A DNA stretch of 5,140 bases from an uncultured Clostridia bacterium (GTDB lineage: Bacteria > Bacillota > Clostridia > TANB77 > CAG-508), in the NCBI GenBank assembly GCA_934131055.1, contig CAKOZB010000098.1, positions 1-5,140 of the forward strand. The letters are read 5' to 3'. Position numbers and translations under genes: made by a program. Below, piece after piece: positions 1 to 5,012 of the stretch. Each line of letters opens with the position of its first letter. Position 1 is the stretch's first letter. The notes beneath the pieces were generated by a model. That model saw nothing but the letters and a program-made list of their open reading frames with translations, ran no database searches and was not told the DNA's origin.

Positions 1-335
<335 letters not shown>

Positions 336-413
336 TAATATAAAAAGAGGTTTACAAATAATTCTTCTATGTATTTTTGAGTGTGCTTTATTTAGTAAAG
401 TATACAAAACTTT
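336..413 (+). other. 23S-5S intergenic spacer
   Basis: A 78-base AT-rich transcribed spacer between the two rRNAs with no tRNA. It contains a small hairpin, CTTTA at 386-390 with TAAAG at 396-400, extended by a wobble and an A-T pair to 384-402. This could be a processing landmark, but the stem is weak and the function is not shown. Confidence 0.6.
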
Positions 414-529
414 TCTGGTGATTATTACTGAGAGGAAATACCTGTTCCCATTCCGAACACAGAAGTCAAGCTCTCAAGTGCCGACAATACCTGCGAGTTA
501 CCTTGCTGGAAAGATAGGTTGTCGCCAGT
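414..529 (+). rRNA. rrf: 5S ribosomal RNA
   Basis: This is a complete 5S rRNA of about 116 bases, 78 bases after the 23S end, so the operon runs 23S-5S as usual. The conserved core CCTGTTCCCATTCCGAACAC lies near 451-470 and is followed by AGAAGTCAAG. The closing helix forms between CTGGTGAT at 415-422 and GTCGCCAG at 521-528, with two wobble pairs. A run of eight T residues follows directly (529-536). No tRNA gene follows within the window. The ends were set from the closing helix and may be off by one or two bases. Confidence 0.95.
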
Positions 530-546
530 TTTTTTTATGCAATTTT

Positions 547-576
547 TTGACATTATATATAGATTTGTGGTAAAAT
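547..576 (+). promoter_or_regulatory. Candidate sigma-A promoter of the 711-1832 gene
   Basis: A consensus -35 box TTGACA (547-552) is separated by 18 bases from a -10 box TAAAAT (571-576). The -10 carries an extended TGG just upstream (568-570). The predicted start of transcription is near 583, which leaves a leader of about 128 bases before the gene at 711. The same box pair occurs in front of the ribosomal protein operon at 3147-3175, which supports it as a real promoter type in this genome. The -10 box overlaps the left arm of a long palindrome, so the site may be regulated, or the palindrome may serve another purpose. Confidence 0.7.
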
Positions 577-622
577 AGTTGTAATATGTGCAATTTTAAA
601 TTACATATATTACAACTATTTT
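572..622 (+). repeat. AT-rich 19-bp inverted repeat after the rRNA operon
   Basis: The arms 572-590 and 604-622 pair over 19 bp with a single G-T mismatch (588/606); the outer 16 pairs are perfect. The loop is 13 bases. The left arm begins inside the -10 box TAAAAT, and the right arm ends in a short T run (619-623). Two readings are possible. It may be a weak intrinsic terminator that stops read-through from the 5S gene, or an operator overlapping the promoter of the next gene. A transcript starting near 583 could fold only the inner 8 pairs. The sequence alone does not decide between these. Confidence 0.6.
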
Positions 623-710
623 TAGGTTTAGTTTTTTTATGAGAAACATAGAAAAATTTAATAATATTAATATAATTAAATGAATCATAAAAAGGAGAGC
701 AATATTTTAA

Positions 711-1832
711 ATGAATGCATATCAAATTTTAGGAATAATGTCACATATAGATAATGAAATGGATGAAAAATCTGCAAATGAAAAAATAATGAATAAAGTC
801 AAAATAATTGTGCTATCAAGTATAGAACAAATAAATCAAATTATAAATAGTAACAATATTAGTACTGAGGAAAAGGTAAAAAAGATAGGAGATGGCGTTT
901 CTGCAACTGTTAGAGTTATAGTTTCATATATGAAAATTATAGATGCAGAGAAAAGAAGAGCATATAACTTAACAGATAAAACTAACATTGATGATGAACT
1001 TATTTCTGTTGATTCCGCTAATAGACAAAATGGAAAAAATGCATATCAAACCATTGGTGTTAGTTCATTAGAAACCTATGGACTAAACAGTAAAATTGCA
1101 GAAAATACATATTCAGCTTATGTGCTTGCAATGAAGCAAACAGATACAAAATCACTTGAAGAACTTATGGAAACATTATTAAGAATGAAAAAGTATGATT
1201 GGGCCTATTCTAAAATTAAATCGGTAAATGATAGAGAACAATATAATTTGAATTTAAATGAAGCCGAAAGAAAAAGTGAATATATAAAATTAGCACAATG
1301 TGCAAAAGAAAAAGCATCAGATATTGGAAAAGCTTCTAAATTAGATAGAAAACAGCCTTGGATTTTTAATTTTTATGATTATAATGAAAAAAATTATAGA
1401 AACATAAGTTTATCTCATGTTGGAACTATAGAATATGGATCATTTATTATTCCTGATGAAAATGAAGTAAAAGAATATAAGGTTATAAAACAAAAACAGG
1501 ATGGTAAAGTCGTTGAGTACAGTGTGTTTTCGAATATTGATTATGCAAGATTACAAGATGAGCCCGAATATAGTAAAATGATAGTGAATGAATTGTTGTC
1601 TGACTGTAATATTAATATGGGAATGAAGTATTTGTCAGCCTATATAGGAATACTTAATTCAAACGGAAATGTTGATTTTAATGTTGATGATATTTCTATA
1701 TGTCAAAAGTGGCAAGAACATTTGAAAAGAATAGAGGAAGAATCAAAAATAAGTTCACATGATGGAAATCAAATAAAAGATAATCAAAAAGAAAACAATC
1801 AGCAAAGTAAGATTGGCAATGATGGAAGATAG
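711..1832 (+). CDS. Unknown protein with two degenerate J-like segments
   Basis: A 373-residue soluble protein with no signal peptide or membrane span; I do not recognise an assigned family. Two segments recall the DnaJ J domain. The first begins with AYQILGI (residues 3-9) and closes with IIDAEKRRAYN (76-86). The second begins with NAYQTIGV (110-117) and closes with VNDREQYN (172-179). These match the start (YxxLGV) and end (DxxKRxxYD) of a J domain, but neither contains the HPD tripeptide needed to stimulate Hsp70, so co-chaperone activity is doubtful. Residues 180-340 are a second region of unknown fold with alternating charged and aromatic residues. Residues 341-373 are a hydrophilic tail rich in N, Q, K and D. 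The start is supported by GGAG at 694-697, 13 bases upstream, which is a somewhat long spacing. The codon and base composition is AT-rich like the other chromosomal genes. The J-like assignment is inference from motifs. Confidence 0.8.
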   Translation: MNAYQILGIMSHIDNEMDEKSANEKIMNKVKIIVLSSIEQINQIINSNNISTEEKVKKIGDGVSATVRVIVSYMKIIDAEKRRAYNLTDKTNIDDELISVDSANRQNGKNAYQTIGVSSLETYGLNSKIAENTYSAYVLAMKQTDTKSLEELMETLLRMKKYDWAYSKIKSVNDREQYNLNLNEAERKSEYIKLAQCAKEKASDIGKASKLDRKQPWIFNFYDYNEKNYRNISLSHVGTIEYGSFIIPDENEVKEYKVIKQKQDGKVVEYSVFSNIDYARLQDEPEYSKMIVNELLSDCNINMGMKYLSAYIGILNSNGNVDFNVDDISICQKWQEHLKRIEEESKISSHDGNQIKDNQKENNQQSKIGNDGR

Positions 1833-1911
1833 AATCAGTTGATTTTGAAAATGATGGTTTATAGATAAAACCGTAAAAAATCTAAATAGAAAATATAAGG
1901 AAGTATTATAA

Positions 1912-2529
1912 ATGTCAAAAGTTCAATGGAAAGGTGGAACCTTTATATATCCAATTCCTGCTGTGATGGTTTCATGCGGAACAATGGAAGAGTCAAATAT
2001 AATTACTGTTGCGTGGACGGGAATTTTAAATACTAATCCAGCAATGTGCTATATTTCTGTAAGACCAGAGAGATATTCGCATAATATAATTAAAGAAAAT
2101 GGCGAATTTGCAATAAATTTAACTACTAGACAACTTGCTTATGCAACTGATTGGTGTGGTGTAAAAAGTGGCAGAGATGTTGATAAATTTAAAGAGATGA
2201 AATTAACAAAAGAAAGAGCAAATATTATAAAGGCACCTCTTATAAAAGAATGTCCTGTATCAGTAGAATGCAAGGTTAAGGAAATAGTTCCATTAGGCAG
2301 TCATGATATGTTTGTGGCTGAAATTGTTGCAATTGACGCAGATGAAAAATATATAGACGAAAAAGGTGCATTTGATATAGGCAAATGTGATTTAATTGCT
2401 TATGCGAATGGAGGATATTACCCTTTAGAGAGTAAAATTGGAAAATTTGGATATTCAGTACAGAAAAAGAGTAAAACTGCTAAAAATTCAAAGATTAATG
2501 CAAAAAGAACGAAGAATAAAATTAAATAA
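1912..2529 (+). CDS. Flavin reductase-like FMN-binding split-barrel protein
   Basis: A 205-residue protein of the flavin reductase-like family (Flavin_Reduct domain), whose members bind FMN in a split beta-barrel and either reduce flavins with NAD(P)H or carry electrons like flavoredoxin. Family landmarks are visible: PIPAVMVSCG at residues 14-23, the FMN-binding stretch ITVAWTGILNTNPAMCYISV (31-50) followed by RPERYSHN (51-58), GEFAINLTT (64-72), SGRDVDKF (87-94), and the strand set PVSVECKVKEIVPLGSHDMF (115-134). The catalytic core ends near residue 182. The last 22 residues are a lysine-rich tail with ten K/R, probably disordered and not typical of the family. AAGGAAG at 1897-1903, 8 bases upstream, fixes the start. 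It lies 79 bases after the preceding gene, so co-transcription is possible. The substrate cannot be told; several family members have unassigned physiological roles. Confidence 0.9.
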   Translation: MSKVQWKGGTFIYPIPAVMVSCGTMEESNIITVAWTGILNTNPAMCYISVRPERYSHNIIKENGEFAINLTTRQLAYATDWCGVKSGRDVDKFKEMKLTKERANIIKAPLIKECPVSVECKVKEIVPLGSHDMFVAEIVAIDADEKYIDEKGAFDIGKCDLIAYANGGYYPLESKIGKFGYSVQKKSKTAKNSKINAKRTKNKIK

Positions 2530-2539
2530 ATGACTAAGA

Positions 2540-2574
2540 AAAAAGAGCCCTACTCAATGAATAGGGCTCTTTTT
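2540..2574. terminator. Bidirectional intrinsic terminator between convergent genes
   Basis: A 13-bp perfect stem with GAGCCCTA at its core pairs 2540-2552 with 2562-2574 around a 9-base loop. A-rich sequence flanks the left side and TTTT closes the right side, so the hairpin has a U tract when read from either strand. It starts 10 bases after the stop codon of the flavin reductase gene and also lies downstream of the minus-strand gene that ends at 2650, so it can end both transcripts. Confidence 0.93.
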
Positions 2575-2649
2575 GGCGAGAATGTTAAGTGTCAACACAT
2601 AGAGGATAAGAGCCAAATACGTAAAATATCTGGCAAAAATAGTAACTTT

Positions 2650-3036
2650 TTAGCCTCTGTATGCAAAGAACAGTTTGTGAAATGCGTCAAGGCTGACACA
2701 ACCAATCTCTTCCCTTCCAAAGTAATAACCCGGATAGAAATACTCAGCCATGAGAATCAGCTTTCTGCAATCAGCATGGTTGATAGGCAACAAAGTTCCT
2801 TGTGTGTCGAAAACCTTAAACAACTGCTTTTTCAGCTCTTTATCACAGAAAAAGCAATCATGAAAAGTTTGGAGATTCATGATGCCTGTTTCAGGATTTC
2901 CAAAATCGACTCCGGGACAAATCTCGGAAGCAATTTGAATTGCCTTGCGACACTCATCACGCCCACACACTTTAACATCGCCGTTGGGAGTAAAGACCTT
3001 ACTCAGTTGATTCCGGATCTCTTCTACCAATGTCAT
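2650..3036 (-). CDS. Unknown protein of two 61-residue tandem repeats
   Basis: A 128-residue soluble protein built from two copies of one unit: residues 6-63 and 67-124 align without a gap at a period of 61, with 23 of 58 positions identical by hand count. Residues shared by both copies include QL, KVF, G, CRK, PG, FG, G, FH and a closing FF. Each copy looks helical with loops. KVFDTQG (74-80) before ADCRKL, and GCVSLDAFHKLF (112-123), recall the helix-loop-helix of EF hands, but the acidic calcium ligands are mostly absent, so this is only a suggestion. I know no named family. The start is well fixed by AGGAGG (3045-3050 in plus-strand numbering) with 8 bases of spacing, and a promoter lies just upstream. 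Hand counts over 2701-3000 give about 42% GC against roughly 25-30% in sampled lines of neighbouring genes, which suggests acquisition by transfer. It runs against all surrounding genes. Confidence 0.85.
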   Translation of the reverse strand: MTLVEEIRNQLSKVFTPNGDVKVCGRDECRKAIQIASEICPGVDFGNPETGIMNLQTFHDCFFCDKELKKQLFKVFDTQGTLLPINHADCRKLILMAEYFYPGYYFGREEIGCVSLDAFHKLFFAYRG

Positions 3037-3060
3037 AATAAATACCTCCTTTTTGGATGG

Positions 3061-3097
3061 TTATACAATTCTTGTATTTTATCATTCTATTATACAA
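3061..3097. promoter_or_regulatory. Operator-like repeats over the minus-strand promoter
   Basis: ATACAA (3063-3068), three bases, then TTGTAT (3072-3077) form a perfect 6-3-6 palindrome covering the predicted transcription start and touching the -10 box of the minus-strand gene. A further TATACAA (3091-3097) repeats the 3062-3068 half-site inside the promoter spacer and forms a second inverted pair with the TTGTAT. Placement over the start site and within the spacer is typical of repressor binding sites. The regulator is unknown; the AT-rich context means chance similarity cannot be excluded. Confidence 0.5.
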
Positions 3098-3104
3098 AAG
3101 TCAA
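3076..3104 (-). promoter_or_regulatory. Promoter of the repeat-protein gene
   Basis: Read on the minus strand, TTGACT (3099-3104) is followed after 17 bases by TAAAAT (3076-3081), with an extended TGA immediately upstream of the -10 box. The predicted start of transcription is near 3069, about 33 bases from the start codon at 3036. Box sequences and spacing match the other two promoters in the window. It diverges from the ribosomal operon promoter, with about 42 bases between the two -35 boxes. Confidence 0.78.
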
Positions 3105-3146
3105 TAAAAAAAATTATAAAAAACAAGAAAAAATAGCTTCAAACAA

Positions 3147-3175
3147 TTGACATATAAGAGAATTCATGGTAAAAT
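3147..3175 (+). promoter_or_regulatory. Promoter of the rpmG-secE-nusG-rplK-rplA operon
   Basis: A consensus -35 TTGACA (3147-3152), a 17-base spacer and -10 TAAAAT (3170-3175) with an extended TGG (3167-3169). The predicted transcript start is near 3182, giving a leader of about 67 bases before rpmG. The near-consensus quality fits a highly expressed ribosomal operon. Confidence 0.88.
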
Positions 3176-3178
3176 AAT

Positions 3179-3205
3179 TAAGCGTATGTGGAAAGCATAC
3201 GCTTA
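3179..3205 (+). promoter_or_regulatory. Hairpin at the 5' end of the operon mRNA
   Basis: TAAGCGTATG (3179-3188) and CATACGCTTA (3196-3205) form a 10-bp perfect stem with the 7-base loop TGGAAAG. It begins almost exactly at the predicted transcription start, so the mRNA would carry a stem-loop at or within a few bases of its 5' end. Such structures can protect transcripts from 5'-end-dependent decay. No T tract follows, so it does not look like a terminator or attenuator. The function is inferred from position. Confidence 0.65.
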
Positions 3206-3248
3206 TATGAATTATAATAAAGCTAAATAATGGCTGGAGGTGTATAAA

Positions 3249-3413
3249 ATGGCTGCAAAGGGAGCAAGAGAACCAATAACATTGGAATGTACAGAATGTA
3301 AAAGAAGAACATACATGACAGAAAAAAATAAGAAGAACAATACAGAAAGATTAGAAATAACAAAGTACTGCAAATTCTGTCATAAACGTACTACACATAA
3401 GGAAACAAAATAA
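3249..3413 (+). CDS. rpmG: 50S ribosomal protein L33 (zinc-ribbon form)
   Basis: A 54-residue basic protein of the large ribosomal subunit, sitting near the E site. Two CxxC pairs, C14/C17 and C41/C44, form the zinc ribbon of the cysteine-containing L33 type. Typical family sequence is seen at [13 protein letters not shown] (10-22), KNKKN (26-30), [18 protein letters not shown] (37-54). It is a few residues longer at the N terminus than the usual 49-residue form. The start is fixed by GGAGGTG at 3236-3242. It is the first gene of the operon and is followed 22 bases later by secE, the usual order in Bacillota. Confidence 0.96.
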   Translation: MAAKGAREPITLECTECKRRTYMTEKNKKNNTERLEITKYCKFCHKRTTHKETK

Positions 3414-3435
3414 AAATCCTTAAGGGGGAAAGACA

Positions 3436-3867
3436 ATGGCTAAAGAAGCAAAAAAGAAAGAAAAAAAGATGAAGGACAATACTGACAAAAAAGCCAGCAA
3501 TAAAGATAAGAGACATTTTTTTAAAGATGTTAAAGCTGAACTTAAAAAAGTAATTTGGCCTACTCCAAAGCAATTGTTAAATAATACATTAGCAGTTATT
3601 GCTTCTGTTTTAATAGTTGGAGTAATAGTATTTCTATTAGATCTTTGCTTTGAAAAGATTAATACTTTTGGAGTTGAAAAATTAAAGACTATTGTTCAAT
3701 CTTCACAAAATGAAGAAGCTGACCAAAACACTGTAGATAATTCAAATACAGAATCTAATGCAGAAAATACAAATAGTGCTGCAGAAGGTTCAAATGAGGA
3801 ATCTGAAACAGTAAGTGAAGATACTTCAAGTGAAGAAAATACAGATAATTCAGATAATGCTGAATAA
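3436..3867 (+). CDS. secE: Preprotein translocase subunit SecE with long acidic C-terminal tail
   Basis: SecE is the small clamp subunit of the SecYEG channel that moves proteins across the cytoplasmic membrane. The family core is residues 28-73: the amphipathic helix FFKDVKAELKKVIWPTPKQL (28-47), containing the conserved KKVIWP motif, then one membrane span at about 51-70. The N-terminal 27 residues are strongly basic and cytoplasmic. The protein is 143 residues long, over twice the roughly 60-residue Gram-positive norm, because of residues 85-143. This tail has 17 acidic residues, many N, S and T, and no K or R after K84. With one membrane span and a cytoplasmic N terminus, the tail should face the outside. 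The frame stays open in keeping with the neighbouring genes, and nusG follows 21 bases after the stop, so it does not look like a frameshift artefact. The Shine-Dalgarno sequence AGGGGG lies at 3423-3428. Confidence 0.95.
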   Translation: MAKEAKKKEKKMKDNTDKKASNKDKRHFFKDVKAELKKVIWPTPKQLLNNTLAVIASVLIVGVIVFLLDLCFEKINTFGVEKLKTIVQSSQNEEADQNTVDNSNTESNAENTNSAAEGSNEESETVSEDTSSEENTDNSDNAE

Positions 3868-3888
3868 TTTTATGAAGGAGGCTAGAAC

Positions 3889-4425
3889 ATGTCTCAAGAA
3901 AAAGTAGACTTAGAACCAAAGTGGTATGTAATTCATACATATTCTGGATATGAAAATAAAGTAAAAGCAGATCTTGAACAAAAGGTAAAAAATCAAGAAA
4001 TGGAAGAATATTTCTTTGATATTGTTGTGCCTATGGAAGAACAAATAGAAATAAAAGATGGAAAAAGAAAAACCAACTTAAAAAAAGTCTTCCCTGGATA
4101 TGTTTTGATTAAAATGATTGTTACAGAACAAACTTGGTACATTGTAAGAAACACTAGAGGGGTAACAGGTTTTGTAGGTTCTGGAACAGACCCAATTCCA
4201 CTTACTGAAGATGAAATTAGAAAGATGGGATTCGAAATATCAGAAATAAATGTAGATTATGATGTAAATGATTCAATCGAGATAATCGATGGACCATTTA
4301 AAGACTATGTTGGCGTTGTACAAGAAATAAACAAGGAAAAACATAAAGTTAAAGTATTGATTTCAATGTTTGGAAGAGAAACTCCAGTCGACTTGGAATT
4401 ATCTCAAGTACAAAAAGTCAAATAA
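3889..4425 (+). CDS. nusG: Transcription termination/antitermination factor NusG
   Basis: NusG binds RNA polymerase across the cleft and modulates elongation, pausing and termination, and links transcription with translation. The 178-residue length is normal. The N-terminal NGN domain runs from WYVIHTYSGYENKV (12-25) to about 107, with VFPGYVLIKM (67-76), the conserved W83 and VRNTRGVTGFVG (86-97). The C-terminal KOW domain spans about 124-178, with IIDGPFKDYVGVVQEI (132-147). The usual glycine in the KOW entry (VGDxV) is replaced by N127 in VNDSI. AAGGAGG at 3875-3881 fixes the start with 7 bases of spacing. It lies between secE and rplK, its standard place. Confidence 0.98.
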   Translation: MSQEKVDLEPKWYVIHTYSGYENKVKADLEQKVKNQEMEEYFFDIVVPMEEQIEIKDGKRKTNLKKVFPGYVLIKMIVTEQTWYIVRNTRGVTGFVGSGTDPIPLTEDEIRKMGFEISEINVDYDVNDSIEIIDGPFKDYVGVVQEINKEKHKVKVLISMFGRETPVDLELSQVQKVK

Positions 4426-4439
4426 AAAAGTTTAAAACA

Positions 4440-4461
4440 GAATTTAAATTATTTTAAATTC
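4440..4461 (+). repeat. AT-rich hairpin in the nusG-rplK gap
   Basis: GAATTTAAA (4440-4448) and TTTAAATTC (4453-4461) form a 9-bp perfect inverted repeat with a four-base loop. It starts 15 bases after the nusG stop codon and is followed by AT-rich sequence up to the rplK ribosome binding site. It could be an RNA cleavage or partial termination site separating nusG from the ribosomal genes, but the stem is almost all A-U and lacks a clean T tract. Confidence 0.5.
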
Positions 4462-4497
4462 ATTTTAATAAATTATTTTGTTAATATACATTCTAAA

Positions 4498-4503
4498 AGG
4501 AGG
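4498..4503 (+). promoter_or_regulatory. Ribosome binding site deciding the rplK start
   Basis: AGGAGG at 4498-4503 lies 8 bases before the ATG at 4512. An in-frame GTG at 4503-4505 overlaps this sequence and so cannot be the start. The ATG also gives the normal L11 N terminus, MAEKEIS. Confidence 0.9.
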
Positions 4504-4511
4504 TGCAAAAA

Positions 4512-4940
4512 ATGGCAGAGAAGGAAATCTCAACAATAATTAAGTTACAAATACCTGCAGGTAAAGCTACACCAGCTCCACCAGTAGGACCAGCTCTAGG
4601 TGGAAGTGGTGTTAACATCATGCAATTCGTTAAAGAATTCAATGATAGAACAGCAAAACAAGCTGGATTAATTATCCCAGTTGTTATAACAGTATACAAA
4701 GATAAAACTTATACTTTCATAACAAAGGAACCACCAATGGCAGTATTAATAAAGAAAGCTGCTAAAATTGAAAAGGCTTCAGGAAAGCCAAACAGAGAGA
4801 AAGTTGCAACTATAACAATGGCACAAGTAGAAGAGATTGCTAAACAAAAAATGCCAGACTTAAACGCAGCATCATTAGAGGCAGCTATGAGTATGGTAAA
4901 AGGAACAGCTCGTTCTATGGGTGTAGTAGTAGCAGACTAG
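4512..4940 (+). CDS. rplK: 50S ribosomal protein L11
   Basis: L11 forms the base of the GTPase-associated stalk of the large subunit, binding the 1070 region of 23S rRNA, and is the target region of thiostrepton-type antibiotics. The 142-residue product matches the family length of about 141. The N-terminal domain contains [20 protein letters not shown] (11-30) followed by GVNIMQF (33-39). The C-terminal rRNA-binding domain has [20 protein letters not shown] and ends in [12 protein letters not shown]. At residues 31-32 the protein has G and S where Q followed by Q or H is usual (LGQQGVNIM in E. coli). It is preceded by an 86-base gap after nusG and followed by rplA, so the L11-L1 pair is kept. 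Confidence 0.98.
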   Translation: MAEKEISTIIKLQIPAGKATPAPPVGPALGGSGVNIMQFVKEFNDRTAKQAGLIIPVVITVYKDKTYTFITKEPPMAVLIKKAAKIEKASGKPNREKVATITMAQVEEIAKQKMPDLNAASLEAAMSMVKGTARSMGVVVAD

Positions 4941-4970
4941 TTTTATAGAAATATAAAATAAAAATTGGGA

Positions 4971-4987
4971 GAATATTTAAAATATTC
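4971..4987 (+). repeat. Small hairpin in the rplK-rplA gap
   Basis: GAATATT (4971-4977) and AATATTC (4981-4987) form a 7-bp inverted repeat with a three-base loop, 30 bases after the rplK stop and 13 bases before the rplA Shine-Dalgarno sequence. It resembles the nusG-rplK hairpin in being AT-rich and starting with GAAT. It may be an RNA processing or translation control element, but stability is low and the role is unproven. Confidence 0.4.
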
Positions 4988-5012
4988 GAAATTACCAAAA
5001 GGAGGAAAGAAA

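Noticed and set aside
639..683. 14-codon open frame in the leader of the 711 gene
   Set aside because: It has no adequate ribosome binding site and is made of A/T-rich codons expected by chance.
530..710. tRNA gene after the 5S rRNA
   Set aside because: No cloverleaf arms or T-loop consensus (GGTTCRANYCC) are visible in this stretch.
498..725. Minus-strand open frame of 75 codons
   Set aside because: It overlaps the 3' end of the 5S rRNA and an intergenic region; its composition (many F, Y, K, N) is what AT-rich noncoding DNA gives.
1854..1874. Hairpin between the 711 gene and the flavin reductase gene
   Set aside because: The stem is 7 bp with a wobble and is followed by A rather than T residues on the plus strand, so it is not a convincing terminator; reading it from the minus strand there is no gene to end.
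2530..3150. Plus-strand open frame of 206 codons
   Set aside because: It runs through the terminator hairpin, has no ribosome binding site of its own, and lies antisense to the 2650-3036 gene, which has AGGAGG, a promoter and internal protein repeats.
3391..3573. Minus-strand frame opposite the start of secE
   Set aside because: It is a phenylalanine-rich shadow of the lysine-rich SecE N terminus.
3755..3940. Minus-strand frame opposite the SecE tail
   Set aside because: The leucine-rich translation is the antisense of a low-complexity acidic stretch; it crosses the secE-nusG junction and has no start signals.
4461..4497. Possible internal promoter before rplK
   Set aside because: TATACAT-like sequence is present, but no credible -35 box lies at the right distance in this very AT-rich gap.
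4503..4511. GTG start for rplK three codons upstream
   Set aside because: The GTG overlaps the Shine-Dalgarno sequence; the ATG at 4512 has ideal spacing and gives the normal L11 N terminus.
4493..4699. Minus-strand frame opposite rplK
   Set aside because: It is antisense to a certain L11 gene and has no ribosome binding site.
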